This document shows, piece after piece, positions 8,376 through 17,063 of a stretch of DNA of 64,000 nucleotides. This DNA comes from Tractidigestivibacter scatoligenes (GTDB lineage Bacteria; Actinomycetota; Coriobacteriia; Coriobacteriales; Atopobiaceae), in NCBI RefSeq assembly GCF_001494635.1, contig NZ_LOJF01000009.1, positions 186,001 through 250,000 on the forward strand, read 5' to 3'. The notes under the pieces are model-generated. The model saw only the letters and a program-made list of their open reading frames with translations. It made no database searches and was not told the origin of the DNA. Numbering within the stretch: position 1 is the stretch's first letter; each line of letters opens with the position of its first letter. The position numbers were made by a program, and so were the translations under genes.

Positions 8376-9605
8376 ATGCTGCAGAAGCTTCGCAGAGAGT
8401 TCGTCGTCATCACCATGGCTCTTGTTGGACTGGTGCTTGTAGTTGCTCTTGGATCTACGCTGGTGAGCAGCTACATGAACCAGTCCAGTATCGTGTATTC
8501 GGCCTTGACCCATGGGCTCAAGGAGGACATCGACTTCACGCCGCGCTTTGGTGACCAGGGCGATGGGGATGAGCCCCATGGGCCAAACTGGCTCACGCTC
8601 TCTGCGGACGTCTCAACAGACGGAACCATAATTGCAAAAAGCTCCTACTACATCGATCCTGACGTCCTCACGCAGATAATCGCCGAGGTGCTCTCATCGA
8701 GCGAAGACTCGGGCCACGATGCGAACTTGCACCTCTCTTGGATGCGAGCCCAAAACGAGACCGGCTGGCGCATCTCGATCGTTGACACGCAATCAGTTGA
8801 CTCCTCGCTTGCCCGACAGACCATGACGGACGTCGTGATTGTTCTGGTGGCCATGGCCGTACTGTTTGCAATTGTCTGGGTGATATCCGCCTGGATCATG
8901 AAGCCCATACAGAAGTCTTGGGACTCACAGCGCCGCTTTGTCTCTGATGCATCTCACGAGCTCAAGACGCCCTTGGCGGTTATCCTTGCAAACACCCAGA
9001 TACTCCTCGAAGACCCAAACGTCCCCCCAGACACTCGTACGTGGGTCGAAAGCACCAACGACGAGGCAAGCCACATGAAGGCGCTTGTCGAGGACCTGCT
9101 CACGCTTGCGCGAACAGACGAGGCGCAGGCAGACGGAGCCAAGCGGGTTCTTGCCCTCGAGGACATCGACTTCTCGGAGCTTGTTGACGAATGCGCCATC
9201 GAGTTTGATGGCGTGGCTTTTGAGCGAGGGTGCTCGATTGAGAGCAAAATCGAACCCAACATTCGCCTGCAGGCAGACCGCACACAGATGGCGCGGGCGG
9301 TACGCACCCTTATCGATAACGCAACCAAATACGCAACCAAGGGCACTGCCGTTGACGTGCGCCTCAAGAAGACCGACAAGCACGTGGTGCTTACGGTGCA
9401 TAATGCCAGCGCTCCCATGGACCCCGAGGACCTCGAGCACATCTTCGACCGCTTCTACCGCTCTGACAAGGCACGCAGCCGCGAGGAGACCGGCGGGTTT
9501 GGGCTAGGGCTTGCCATCTGCAAGGGAATCATAGACGCCCACGGTGGCACCATTGCGGCCACAAGCACCGCCGAGGAGGGCACCACCTTCACCGTCACCC
9601 TATAA
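8376..9605 (+). CDS. Membrane sensor histidine kinase
   Basis: The 409-residue kinase has a first membrane segment at about 9-31, an extracytoplasmic sensor region of about 120 residues, a second membrane segment at about 152-173 and, with no clear HAMP domain between, the dimerisation box FVSDASHELKTPLAV with His194. The ATPase domain shows the N box (LIDNATKYAT), the F box (FDRFYRSDKA) and the G box (GGFGLGLAICKGIIDAHGG). ATG at 8376 follows GGGGGGAGG by 8 nt; a GTG at 8367 lies inside that ribosome binding site. It probably phosphorylates the regulator upstream. The sensor region has no motif I recognise. Confidence 0.93.
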   Translation: MLQKLRREFVVITMALVGLVLVVALGSTLVSSYMNQSSIVYSALTHGLKEDIDFTPRFGDQGDGDEPHGPNWLTLSADVSTDGTIIAKSSYYIDPDVLTQIIAEVLSSSEDSGHDANLHLSWMRAQNETGWRISIVDTQSVDSSLARQTMTDVVIVLVAMAVLFAIVWVISAWIMKPIQKSWDSQRRFVSDASHELKTPLAVILANTQILLEDPNVPPDTRTWVESTNDEASHMKALVEDLLTLARTDEAQADGAKRVLALEDIDFSELVDECAIEFDGVAFERGCSIESKIEPNIRLQADRTQMARAVRTLIDNATKYATKGTAVDVRLKKTDKHVVLTVHNASAPMDPEDLEHIFDRFYRSDKARSREETGGFGLGLAICKGIIDAHGGTIAATSTAEEGTTFTVTL

Positions 9606-9612
9606 TCGGGCC

Positions 9613-10875
9613 ATGGCAAAGAGCACACATGACATCCTCGAGTGGGACGGGCCGGCTATTGGCCTGCTTGACCTTGATGCCTTCTTCGCATCGGTCGAGC
9701 AGCTCGATCATCCCGAATGGCGCGGAAAGCCCGTGATTGTAGGCGGCTCTGCCGACCATCGCGGCGTTGTCTCCACCGCATCGTATGAGGCAAGGCGCTA
9801 TGGCGTGCACTCTGCTATGCCTTCGGCTCAAGCAAGGAGGCTCTGCCCCAACGCCATTTGGACCCACGGCAACTTCACCCGCTACCGCGAGGTAAGCGCC
9901 GAAGTCATGGACATTCTCTCCGCCGAGACGCCGCTTGTGGAGCAGGTCTCCATCGACGAGGCCTTCTTCGACGTGACTCCTGGGCGCTTCTCGCGGGAGA
10001 ACCCCATCGAAATATGCCGACGCGTGCAGGCGCGCGTTGCCACCCTTGGGGTGAGCTGCTCCATAGGCTTGGGCGTGAACAAGACCGTTGCCAAGATTGC
10101 CTCCGAGAGGGACAAGCCACGCGGGCTCACCGTTGTATTTCCAGGAACAGAGGGAACGTTTCTGGCTCCCCTACCCACTGGCGCTATGAGTGGCGTGGGC
10201 CCCGCAACCGAGAGGCGCCTTGCCGCAATGGGGATTCACACGCTTGGAGACCTGGCGCGGGCGGACGCCCAAGAGCTGCGTACGGCCCTTGGAGTGATGG
10301 GCCCCCGGCTGGTGGAGCGCGCAGCTGGCCTCGAGAGGAGCCGCGTGGCCGAGCGCGCCGTACCCGAGGAGGTCAAGTCCGTCTCGAACGAGCGGACCTT
10401 CGACCACGACCTTACAACCAGTGACGAGGTTCGCGCGGCGGTGCTTCACATAGCCGCAATGACGGGGAGAAGGCTACGCCGCAAGGGCCTAGCCGGCAGC
10501 ACCGTCACCCTTAAGCTCCGCTACGCAGACCTCCACGTGCGAACGGCTCAGCGGCAGCTTCCCGCGCCCACAAACGACGAGCATGTATTTGGTCCCGTCG
10601 CCGTAGACCTCCTAGGGGGACTCTGGCGCGAGGGTACCCCGGTACGCCTCGTGGGCGTGGGAATCTCCGATTTCTCGGACGGCCAAGGCCAGCAGTTGGG
10701 CCTCTTCGACGAGACGCCCTACGAGGAAGGCGCCCACCGTGACCAGGCAGCCCTCTCAAAGCTCACCGACGCCCTGCGTGACCGCTTTGGCGACGGCGCC
10801 GTGAGCTATGGCCGAGACCTGCGCTTCCGCGACCACACCACGGGCACCGCGCCCATGGGAAAGGACAAAGGATGA
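9613..10875 (+). CDS. dinB: DNA polymerase IV (Y family)
   Basis: This error-prone translesion polymerase has 420 residues. The catalytic acidic residues are visible in LLDLDAFFASVEQ (Asp20, Asp22) and SIDEAFFDV (Asp115, Glu116). The steric region GVHSAMPSAQARRLCP, the fingers block SIGLGVNKTVAKIASERDKP and a little-finger domain near the C-terminus are present. The last residues include the stretch GQQLGLFDE, which resembles a beta-clamp binding peptide. It begins only 7 nt after the histidine kinase stop, so it may be co-transcribed with the two-component genes. Its TGA stop is the first part of a large palindrome. Confidence 0.95.
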   Translation: MAKSTHDILEWDGPAIGLLDLDAFFASVEQLDHPEWRGKPVIVGGSADHRGVVSTASYEARRYGVHSAMPSAQARRLCPNAIWTHGNFTRYREVSAEVMDILSAETPLVEQVSIDEAFFDVTPGRFSRENPIEICRRVQARVATLGVSCSIGLGVNKTVAKIASERDKPRGLTVVFPGTEGTFLAPLPTGAMSGVGPATERRLAAMGIHTLGDLARADAQELRTALGVMGPRLVERAAGLERSRVAERAVPEEVKSVSNERTFDHDLTTSDEVRAAVLHIAAMTGRRLRRKGLAGSTVTLKLRYADLHVRTAQRQLPAPTNDEHVFGPVAVDLLGGLWREGTPVRLVGVGISDFSDGQGQQLGLFDETPYEEGAHRDQAALSKLTDALRDRFGDGAVSYGRDLRFRDHTTGTAPMGKDKG

Positions 10876-10904
10876 GACAAAGGGACAGTCCCTTTGTCTC
10901 ATCC
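10870..10904. repeat. Palindromic repeat copy A (ATGAGACAAAGGGA family), overlapping the dinB stop
   Basis: Two perfect 16-nt arms (10870-10885 and 10889-10904) flank a CAG centre. A 14-bp core, ATGAGACAAAGGGA and its complement, is shared with copy B at 59629-59665; the outer pairs differ but remain complementary. It lies between the convergent dinB and the ABC permease gene. It could act as a two-way terminator, but neither side carries a clear T-run. Confidence 0.85.
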
Positions 10905-10909
10905 AAGCG

Positions 10910-11905
10910 CTACCGATCTTCTCGGAAATACGGCAAGCCGAGGCTTTCCGGAGGTTGGTTCTCGCGTTTGTTACGCATGCTCGTGATGACGAGCACAACT
11001 ATGGTAACCACATAGGGAAGCATCTTATAGAGCTCCTTTACGGCAAGGTCTGTACCCGTGGGGATGAAGAGGTACAGGATGTACAGGCCACCGAAGAGAA
11101 TCGAAGCGAAGATGCTCACATTGGGGCGCCAAATCGTGAAGATGACCAACGCGATGGCAAGCCAGCCACGATCGCCGAAGGCGTCGTTTGACCATACGCC
11201 GTTTGCGTAGTCCATCACGTAGTAAAGGCCGCCAAGTCCCGCGATCATGCACCCGATGCAGGTGGCCATGAACTTGTAGCGTGTGATGTCAATTCCTGCG
11301 GCGTCGGCGGTGGCGGGATCCTCGCCTACCGCGCGCAGCTGGAGGCCAATGCGAGTCATCGTGAGCACGTGTGACGAGACAAGTGCAATTACTATCGCCA
11401 CGTAGGCAAGAAAGCCAAACGAGAGGAACATGCTCCCAAAGTCGCCCAAGGACCCTGCAAAGGAAAGCGTAGTCCTAAACAGGCCAGACGTGGTCGACAA
11501 CGAGATGGAGGGGACGTCCGAACCTGCAAGCTTGATGAGCGAGCCACCAAAGAAGTTGCCAAAGCCAACACCAAATGTTGTCATGGCAAGGCCGGTGACA
11601 TTCTGGTTGGCACGAAGCGTGACCGTGAGGAAGCTGTACAGAAGCCCCATCAGAAGAGACCCAAGCAGGCAGCAGAGCAGGGGAATCAGAATGCCTAGGG
11701 CGGCATTCATCTGCGTGGGGTCATCAAAGCTCTGCTCATAGAGGAAGGACCCAATGACGCCGCAGATTCCTCCAACGTACATAACGCCAGGAATGCCAAG
11801 GTTGAGGTTTCCCGACTTCTCGGTGATGATTTCGCCCGTACTGCCGTAGAGAAGCGGAATGCTCTGGGCTATGGCTCGAGGAATGAACGAGACCAGATCA
11901 AACAT
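10910..11905 (-). CDS. Nucleoside/BMP-type ABC transporter permease (second permease)
   Basis: This 331-residue integral membrane protein starts MFDLVSFIPRAIAQSIPLLYGSTGEII and has the branched-chain/simple-sugar permease fold with about 8-9 hydrophobic segments. The family block EKSGNLNLGIPGVMYVGG lies near residues 28-45 and AVGEDPATADAAGIDI near 200. It is the counterpart of Bacillus YufQ/NupC-type permeases. Its ATG overlaps the end of the previous permease gene by 8 nt. With the next two genes and the lipoprotein it forms a nucleoside importer; the exact substrate cannot be read from sequence. Confidence 0.9.
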   Translation of the reverse strand: MFDLVSFIPRAIAQSIPLLYGSTGEIITEKSGNLNLGIPGVMYVGGICGVIGSFLYEQSFDDPTQMNAALGILIPLLCCLLGSLLMGLLYSFLTVTLRANQNVTGLAMTTFGVGFGNFFGGSLIKLAGSDVPSISLSTTSGLFRTTLSFAGSLGDFGSMFLSFGFLAYVAIVIALVSSHVLTMTRIGLQLRAVGEDPATADAAGIDITRYKFMATCIGCMIAGLGGLYYVMDYANGVWSNDAFGDRGWLAIALVIFTIWRPNVSIFASILFGGLYILYLFIPTGTDLAVKELYKMLPYVVTIVVLVITSMRNKRENQPPESLGLPYFREDR

Positions 11906-12986
11906 TTGCCTTCTCGACCTCCTCCGTCTTCTTGGTGAATTTGATCTTGTAGGTAATGAAGAACTCGCTACCAATGATGAAGAACAGGATGATGCCGGTG
12001 AGGATGTCGGCAAAGCTCTGGTTTAGTCCGTAGGCGGTGGAGATCTCGCTGGCGCCACGCTCCATGAAGACCAGCAGGAACGAGCTGCCGATCATCGAGA
12101 ACGGGTTAAACTTGGCGAGCCATGCCACCATGACGCCCGTGAAGCCTCGGCCGTTGGCAATGGTGGTGGTAAGGGTGTGGTCGGTGCCTCCCACCAGGAG
12201 AAGCCCTGCAAACCCGCAGATTGCACCCGAGAGCAAGAGCGTGCGGACGATGACTTTGGGGACGTTGATACCAACGTAACGAGCTGTGTTGGTTGACTCC
12301 CCCACAACTGAGATCTCATATCCGTGCTTGGTGTACTTGAGGTAGACGTACATCAAAACGGTAATGACAGCCACCAGGATGATGTTGAGCAGATACTTGT
12401 AATCGCCAATCTGCGGCAGCCAACCGGCCTCGGTAGACTGGTTGATGATGCCAATTTTGCCCGAACCCTTGGGGACCTCCCACACAATGATGAAGTAGGC
12501 AACAAGCTGCGTTGCCACATAGTTCATCATGAGCGTGAACAGAGTCTCGTTTGTGTTCCACTTGGCCTTGAAGAGCGCGGGGATAAGCGCCCAAACCGCG
12601 CCAGCGGCTATCGAAGACACAACCATGCACGCTATAAGCAGAGGATTGGGGATCTTGTCTCCAAGAAGAATCATGCAGGCGGCCGTGGCAAGGCCACCCA
12701 CCAGCACCTGGCCCTCGCCGCCCAGGTTCCAGAACTTCATCTTGAACGCCGGCGTAAGGGCAAGCGAGATGCACAGCAGGATGGCAATCTCCTGCAGAAG
12801 AATCCAAATCTTGCGCGCAGAGCCAAAGGCACCGTTGAAGAAGGTCACGTAGACGTCGATGGGGTTGAGACCGGTAAGAATTGTCGTGATGATGCCGCAC
12901 ACGACCAATGAGAGCACGATCGAGAGACCCCGAATGGCCATCGACTGCGATAGAGGCATCTCCTTGCGCTTGGTGATGCGAATCAC
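11898..12986 (-). CDS. Nucleoside/BMP-type ABC transporter permease (first permease)
   Basis: This 362-residue multi-pass permease resembles YufP/NupB. Visible are a hydrophobic first segment (LSIVLSLVVCGIITTIL), the block FKMKFWNLGGEGQVLVGGLA near residue 80, and SVVGESTNTARYVGI near 215, the region thought to contact the ATPase. The C-terminus is charged (KFTKKTEEVEKANV). The start is GTG at 12986, overlapping the ATPase stop as GTGA, so it is translationally coupled. Confidence 0.9.
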   Translation of the reverse strand: MIRITKRKEMPLSQSMAIRGLSIVLSLVVCGIITTILTGLNPIDVYVTFFNGAFGSARKIWILLQEIAILLCISLALTPAFKMKFWNLGGEGQVLVGGLATAACMILLGDKIPNPLLIACMVVSSIAAGAVWALIPALFKAKWNTNETLFTLMMNYVATQLVAYFIIVWEVPKGSGKIGIINQSTEAGWLPQIGDYKYLLNIILVAVITVLMYVYLKYTKHGYEISVVGESTNTARYVGINVPKVIVRTLLLSGAICGFAGLLLVGGTDHTLTTTIANGRGFTGVMVAWLAKFNPFSMIGSSFLLVFMERGASEISTAYGLNQSFADILTGIILFFIIGSEFFITYKIKFTKKTEEVEKANV

Positions 12987-14530
12987 GCCGCCTCACCCCC
13001 CTTGAGTCTCGTCATCATGAGACCAACCTCGTTCTTTGAGGTGGAGCGCGTGTCGACGATGCCGCTTACCTTGCCGTCACACAAGACCAGGATCTTGTCG
13101 CATAGCTCGAGAAGGACGTCGAGGTCCTCGCCTACGTACACCACGGCAACGCCGGACTGCTTCTGCCTGTTGATGAGATCATATATGAGGTGGGAGGAGT
13201 TCACGTCAAGCCCGCGCACGGCATAGGCGCAGAGAAGCACGCTTGGTGACGAGGAAATCTCGCGTCCCACCAGGACCTTCTGGACGTTTCCTCCCGAAAG
13301 GCGCCGCACGGGGGTGTCAACGCCCGGGGTATCTACCTCAAGCTCGTCGACAACCTTCTCGGCAAGTTCTCTCGGGGCCTTCCTGTCGACAAAGATGGAC
13401 TTCCCATCGCGAAACGACCGCAGCAGCATGTTGTCGGTAATGCTCATGCTGCCTACGAGCCCCATGCCCAGGCGGTCCTCTGGCACAAACGAGAGCGCCA
13501 CGCCCATGGAGGCAATCTGATAGGGATCCTTGCCCGTAAGCTCTTGGACCTGTCCGTCATCGCCAACGTACCTTATGGTGCCAGACTCGACGCCTTGAAG
13601 GCCTGCGATAGCCTCAAGCAGCTCCTTCTGGCCGCTGTTCGAGACGCCCGCAATACCCAGCACCTCTCCGCCAAATGCCGAGAAGGACACGTCGTCGAGC
13701 TTGAGCACCCCCTCGTCGTCCCTCACCGTGAGGCCCTTGACGCAGATGCGCTCGGTGGGATTGACGGGCTTGGGGCGCTCGATGTTGAGCGTCACCTGGT
13801 GACCGACCATCATGTTGGTCATCTGCTGCGTGGTGGACTGGGCGGTGACCATCTCGCCCACGTTCTCACCCTTGCGCAGTACCACCACGCGATCGCTAAT
13901 CTCCTCCACCTCGTGAAGCTTGTGCGTGATGATGACAATTGCCTTGCCGTCATTACGCATGTTGCGAAGAACGGCAAAGAGCTTCTCAGTCTCCTGGGGG
14001 GTAAGCACGGCAGTAGGTTCATCAAGAATGAGAATATCGGCGCCACGGTAGATGAGCTTGACGATCTCGACGGTCTGCTTCTGAGACACGCTCATCTCGT
14101 AAATCTTCTGGTCTGGATCAACGTCGAAACCATAGGCATCGCAGATGCCTTTGATCTTCTCGGCAGCCCCCTTAAGGTCAAGCCCGGCGCCTTCGTCGAG
14201 CCCCAGCACGATGTTCTCGGTAGCCGAGAACACATTCACGAGCCTAAAGTGCTGATGGACCATGCCTATGCCATGCTCGAAGGCATCCTTGGGCGAGGCG
14301 ATCGTTACGGGGCTACCCTGTATCTCAATCTGGCCCTCATCTGGAAAGTAGATGCCAGAAAGCATGTTCATGAGCGTTGTCTTACCGCTGCCATTCTCGC
14401 CAAGCAGAGCTAGGATCTCTCCGCCATAGATGTCAAGGTCAACATCGCTGTTGGCCTTGACCTGCCCGAACGACTTGCTGATGTGTCTCATCCGCACGGC
14501 TGGTTGTCTATCTGCCACGAGACTTCCCAT
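12983..14530 (-). CDS. ABC transporter ATP-binding protein with two nucleotide-binding domains (YufO/NupA type)
   Basis: The 515-residue ATPase drives the importer. The N-terminal domain has Walker A GENGSGKTTLMNML near residue 45 and Walker B ILILDEPTAVLTPQE near 165. The C-terminal domain has a degenerate Walker A (GVSNSGQKELLEA near 290) and signature RLSGGNVQKVLVGRE near 410, then the degenerate Walker B LLCAYAVRGLDV; this asymmetry is normal for BMP/sugar ATPases. The start is uncertain: ATG at 14530 is preferred over the GTG at 14533, but no strong ribosome binding site is visible. It is separated from the lipoprotein gene by a terminator hairpin. Confidence 0.92.
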   Translation of the reverse strand: MGSLVADRQPAVRMRHISKSFGQVKANSDVDLDIYGGEILALLGENGSGKTTLMNMLSGIYFPDEGQIEIQGSPVTIASPKDAFEHGIGMVHQHFRLVNVFSATENIVLGLDEGAGLDLKGAAEKIKGICDAYGFDVDPDQKIYEMSVSQKQTVEIVKLIYRGADILILDEPTAVLTPQETEKLFAVLRNMRNDGKAIVIITHKLHEVEEISDRVVVLRKGENVGEMVTAQSTTQQMTNMMVGHQVTLNIERPKPVNPTERICVKGLTVRDDEGVLKLDDVSFSAFGGEVLGIAGVSNSGQKELLEAIAGLQGVESGTIRYVGDDGQVQELTGKDPYQIASMGVALSFVPEDRLGMGLVGSMSITDNMLLRSFRDGKSIFVDRKAPRELAEKVVDELEVDTPGVDTPVRRLSGGNVQKVLVGREISSSPSVLLCAYAVRGLDVNSSHLIYDLINRQKQSGVAVVYVGEDLDVLLELCDKILVLCDGKVSGIVDTRSTSKNEVGLMMTRLKGGEAA

Positions 14531-14550
14531 CACTCGAAGGAATTGCCTGA

Positions 14551-14587
14551 CTAATGAAAGACGGCCTCCGCACTACCGGAGGCCGTC
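14551..14587 (-). terminator. Terminator or attenuator between the BMP lipoprotein and its ABC genes
   Basis: GACGGCCTCCG (14560-14570) pairs perfectly with CGGAGGCCGTC (14577-14587) around a 6-nt loop. On the minus strand it is followed by TTTCATTAG. It lies 20 nt past the lipoprotein stop and would let most transcripts end there, giving more binding protein than membrane complex. Confidence 0.75.
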
Positions 14588-14606
14588 CACTCATGGCCGC
14601 GCCAGC

Positions 14607-15881
14607 TTAGAAGGCGGTGTCGAGAAGCTCGATGCCGTCAATCTGCACGTCGAAGTACGGCGCCGAGCGGTACTCGGACTCGTGGAAGTAGCCGTCCGAG
14701 ACGACCTCGGTATCGGGCGTGTAATTGGCATCGGTGTCGACGTCTGCCTTGTATGAGTCGAGCTTCGCGCCCTTGACCGTGAAGGTGGAGGTGTCAAAGA
14801 CGTGGAGGCTGCCATCCTCGAGCTTGCCCTTGACCTCATTGAGCTTGTCCTGGGTGCCCTCAGCGGCAACGGAGGTGTTGAGGTCCGTAAGCTCAACGGA
14901 GCCAGTGGAAAGGGTGCCTGTCCAGTCGGTGTCGATGGCAGAGCCGTCCATCACGGCCTGGATTGCATACTTGTAGTACGGGACCCAGTTGATGCGAGAC
15001 GAGATGATGTAGGTGTTGGGGCATGCATCCTGAGTGCTGCCGTTGTAGGAGACATCGGGCACGCCCGCATTCTCGCAGGCAGTGGGGGCACCCATGGAGT
15101 CTGCGTGCTGGGAGATAAGAACGCAGCCATCGTTGATGAGCTTGGTTGCGCCCTCCTTCTCGGCAGTCTCGTCGTACCAGGAGCCCGTGAAGGTTACTTC
15201 CATGGTGACGGAGGGGCAGACGGACTTGGCACCAAGGTAGAACGAGGTGTAGCCAGAGATGACCTCAGCGTACGTGTAGGCGCCGACGTATCCCATCTTT
15301 GCCTGGTCGGCAGTGATCTTGCCAGAGTCGATCATCTCGTTAAGTTTCATGCCGGCAGCGACGCCCGCAAGGTAGCGGCCCTCGTAGATGGACGCGAACG
15401 CGTTGTGGTAGTTGTCGAGGCCTTCGGTATGCGCCTTGGTTCCGGTGGAGTGGCAGAACTGGATGTCGGGAAACTCCTTGGCAGCCTGGATCATGTAGTC
15501 CTCATGGCCAAAGGAGTCGGCAAAGATGATGTTGCAACCGGCGTCGGCAAGCTCTGCTGCGGCGTTATAGCACTCCTGACCCTCGGGGACATTGGTCTTG
15601 AGCATGTAGGTATCCTCGCTGATGCCTAGCTCCTTACATGCCTCCTTGGCGGCATTGATGAAGTTAAGGTCATACGTGGAGTTCTCATCATGCAGCGTAA
15701 TGAAGCCCGGCTTGATTGAAGCGGAATCAGAAGAAGAGCCAGCGTCTGTGCTTGCACTGGCGCCGGAGCTGGCATTGCTTCCGCTGCTTGCGCAGCCGGA
15801 GAGGGCCAACGCAATGGCGCTGCCGCCCCCAAGCTTGACAAACTGACGACGGCTGAAGGTGTGCTCGGTAATGCTCTTCAT
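14607..15881 (-). CDS. BMP-family substrate-binding lipoprotein
   Basis: This 424-residue exported protein binds the ligand (probably a nucleoside) for the ABC importer downstream. The N-terminus carries a twin-arginine-like motif SRRQFVK (Arg11, Arg12), a hydrophobic stretch and a lipobox LALSGC with Cys30 as the lipidated residue. A Ser/Ala linker follows. The mature part shows the BMP blocks IIFADSFGHEDYM near 130, YEGRYLAGVAAG near 175 and QHADSMGAP near 260. ATG at 15881 is preferred over one at 15890, which would lie directly on the ribosome binding site. No purine riboswitch is seen in the 130-nt leader. Confidence 0.92.
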   Translation of the reverse strand: MKSITEHTFSRRQFVKLGGGSAIALALSGCASSGSNASSGASASTDAGSSSDSASIKPGFITLHDENSTYDLNFINAAKEACKELGISEDTYMLKTNVPEGQECYNAAAELADAGCNIIFADSFGHEDYMIQAAKEFPDIQFCHSTGTKAHTEGLDNYHNAFASIYEGRYLAGVAAGMKLNEMIDSGKITADQAKMGYVGAYTYAEVISGYTSFYLGAKSVCPSVTMEVTFTGSWYDETAEKEGATKLINDGCVLISQHADSMGAPTACENAGVPDVSYNGSTQDACPNTYIISSRINWVPYYKYAIQAVMDGSAIDTDWTGTLSTGSVELTDLNTSVAAEGTQDKLNEVKGKLEDGSLHVFDTSTFTVKGAKLDSYKADVDTDANYTPDTEVVSDGYFHESEYRSAPYFDVQIDGIELLDTAF

Positions 15882-16010
15882 GATACCCATCCCTTCAAGT
15901 TAGAACCGTGCTCCGTGCCAATCACCGCACCTGCGGTTTCTCGGAAAATAGCACAGTCGTTCAAACGAGAAGGGATGACGCCGGCATCGAACACACAGCG
16001 GACCCAAGCG

Positions 16011-16020
16011 TTAACGTTAA
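16011..16020. promoter_or_regulatory. Palindrome TTAACGTTAA between rsfS and the lipoprotein gene
   Basis: A perfect 10-bp palindrome lies 12 nt past the rsfS stop and about 130 nt upstream of the BMP lipoprotein. It could be an operator, but it is short and no second copy was found nearby. Confidence 0.25.
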
Positions 16021-16032
16021 GGAAATGATGAG

Positions 16033-16401
16033 CTAGGCAGGGTTATCCTCAAGGCCCATGTCGACTTCCGGGGCATCACCCCAGAGCTTCTCAAGGCGGT
16101 AGAAATCGCGCGTCTCGGGCTTGAAGACGTGCACCACAACGCTGCCAAAGTCGATGAGCACCCAGTTCCTGCCCTCGCGTCCCTCGGTCGAGAGAGCGGT
16201 GACGCCGCAGTTGGTGCGAACCTTCTCGCGCACCTCATCAACGATGGCGTCGGTCTGAGGGTTGCTGGTTGCCGAGCAAATAACGAAGTAGTCGCAGACG
16301 TCAGTCTTGGCCGTGAGGTCGAGAACGACGATGTCCTGGGCCTTCTTGGAGTCTGCCGCCATACTGGCTACTCGAGCGATCTCATACGGTGTGATTGCCA
16401 T
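16033..16401 (-). CDS. rsfS: Ribosome silencing factor RsfS
   Basis: RsfS binds L14 on the 50S subunit and blocks subunit joining under starvation. The 122-residue protein has the family core DIVVLDLTAKTDVCDYFVICSA cut around residues 24-45, then TEGREGRNWVLIDFGSVVVHVF near 72-93 and RDFYRLEKLWGDAP near 97-110. It follows yqeK by 8 nt, the standard nadD-yqeK-rsfS order. ATG at 16401 with GGGGAGA upstream. Confidence 0.96.
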   Translation of the reverse strand: MAITPYEIARVASMAADSKKAQDIVVLDLTAKTDVCDYFVICSATSNPQTDAIVDEVREKVRTNCGVTALSTEGREGRNWVLIDFGSVVVHVFKPETRDFYRLEKLWGDAPEVDMGLEDNPA

Positions 16402-16409
16402 GTTCTCCC

Positions 16410-17063
16410 CTATCGTGCTGCGGAGTCTTTGCGCGCCGCAGCCAGCTTATTGTATGTATCGATGGTACCCGGCCAGAGGTACCTGGAGCCTTTGAGCACG
16501 TAGATAATGCCGTCAACAAAAGATTCCCAGAACAGGTCGGGAAGCGTGGCCTCCCCCACAAGCGAGCGCGACTCCTCGATGCCAGGCGTCTTAGGTCGCA
16601 GCGGCTCTATGCCATCGGCCACAAAGAGCACCATGTCGAGCGGGCTCATCTGGGAAGCGGCCGTGGTGTGAACCTCAACGGCATGCCACACCTCAGGGGG
16701 GACCTCGGGGTAGCGCGACGGGAGCTCGCGCGCGGCCACGATTCCGTGGAGCAAGGGTGCGACTAGCTCGAGGTCAACGCCCATGTCAATCTCAAGCTCG
16801 CGTGCACGCGCAATGATCTTCTCGCCGCTGAGGGCTTTCTCCCAGTCGTGAAGGATTCCCGCCAAGCGCGCCTCAAACGGGTCCACCCCGTAGAGGAGGG
16901 CAAGTCCCTCTGCACAGGACGCTACCGAGAGCGAGTGAGCGAGCCGGTGCTGCTTCTGGGCAAGCTGCATCCGGAGGTCCGACTCCAGCCGCGCGATGAG
17001 CGCACGCTGCTCGACGCTGTAGTCCGGCTCATCGTGGCAAATGACGCCCTTGTAACCCGTCAC
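16410..17063 (-). CDS. yqeK: HD-domain hydrolase, YqeK-type
   Basis: YqeK-family HD proteins hydrolyse diadenosine tetraphosphate and similar dinucleotides. In the 217-residue protein the metal ligands are visible in RLAHSLSVA (His42), AGILHDWEKA (His-Asp) and later Asp in MVLFVADGIEP. The N-terminal 30 residues are variable. The GTG start overlaps the nadD stop as GTGA, so the pair is coupled. The C-terminal ~60 residues (from VDGIIYVLKGSRYLWPG) extend the usual domain modestly. Confidence 0.9.
   Translation of the reverse strand: MTGYKGVICHDEPDYSVEQRALIARLESDLRMQLAQKQHRLAHSLSVASCAEGLALLYGVDPFEARLAGILHDWEKALSGEKIIARARELEIDMGVDLELVAPLLHGIVAARELPSRYPEVPPEVWHAVEVHTTAASQMSPLDMVLFVADGIEPLRPKTPGIEESRSLVGEATLPDLFWESFVDGIIYVLKGSRYLWPGTIDTYNKLAAARKDSAAR

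Noticed and set aside
15882-16032. Purine riboswitch upstream of the BMP lipoprotein
   Set aside because: The conserved loop words and the three-way junction were not found in the 130-nt leader.
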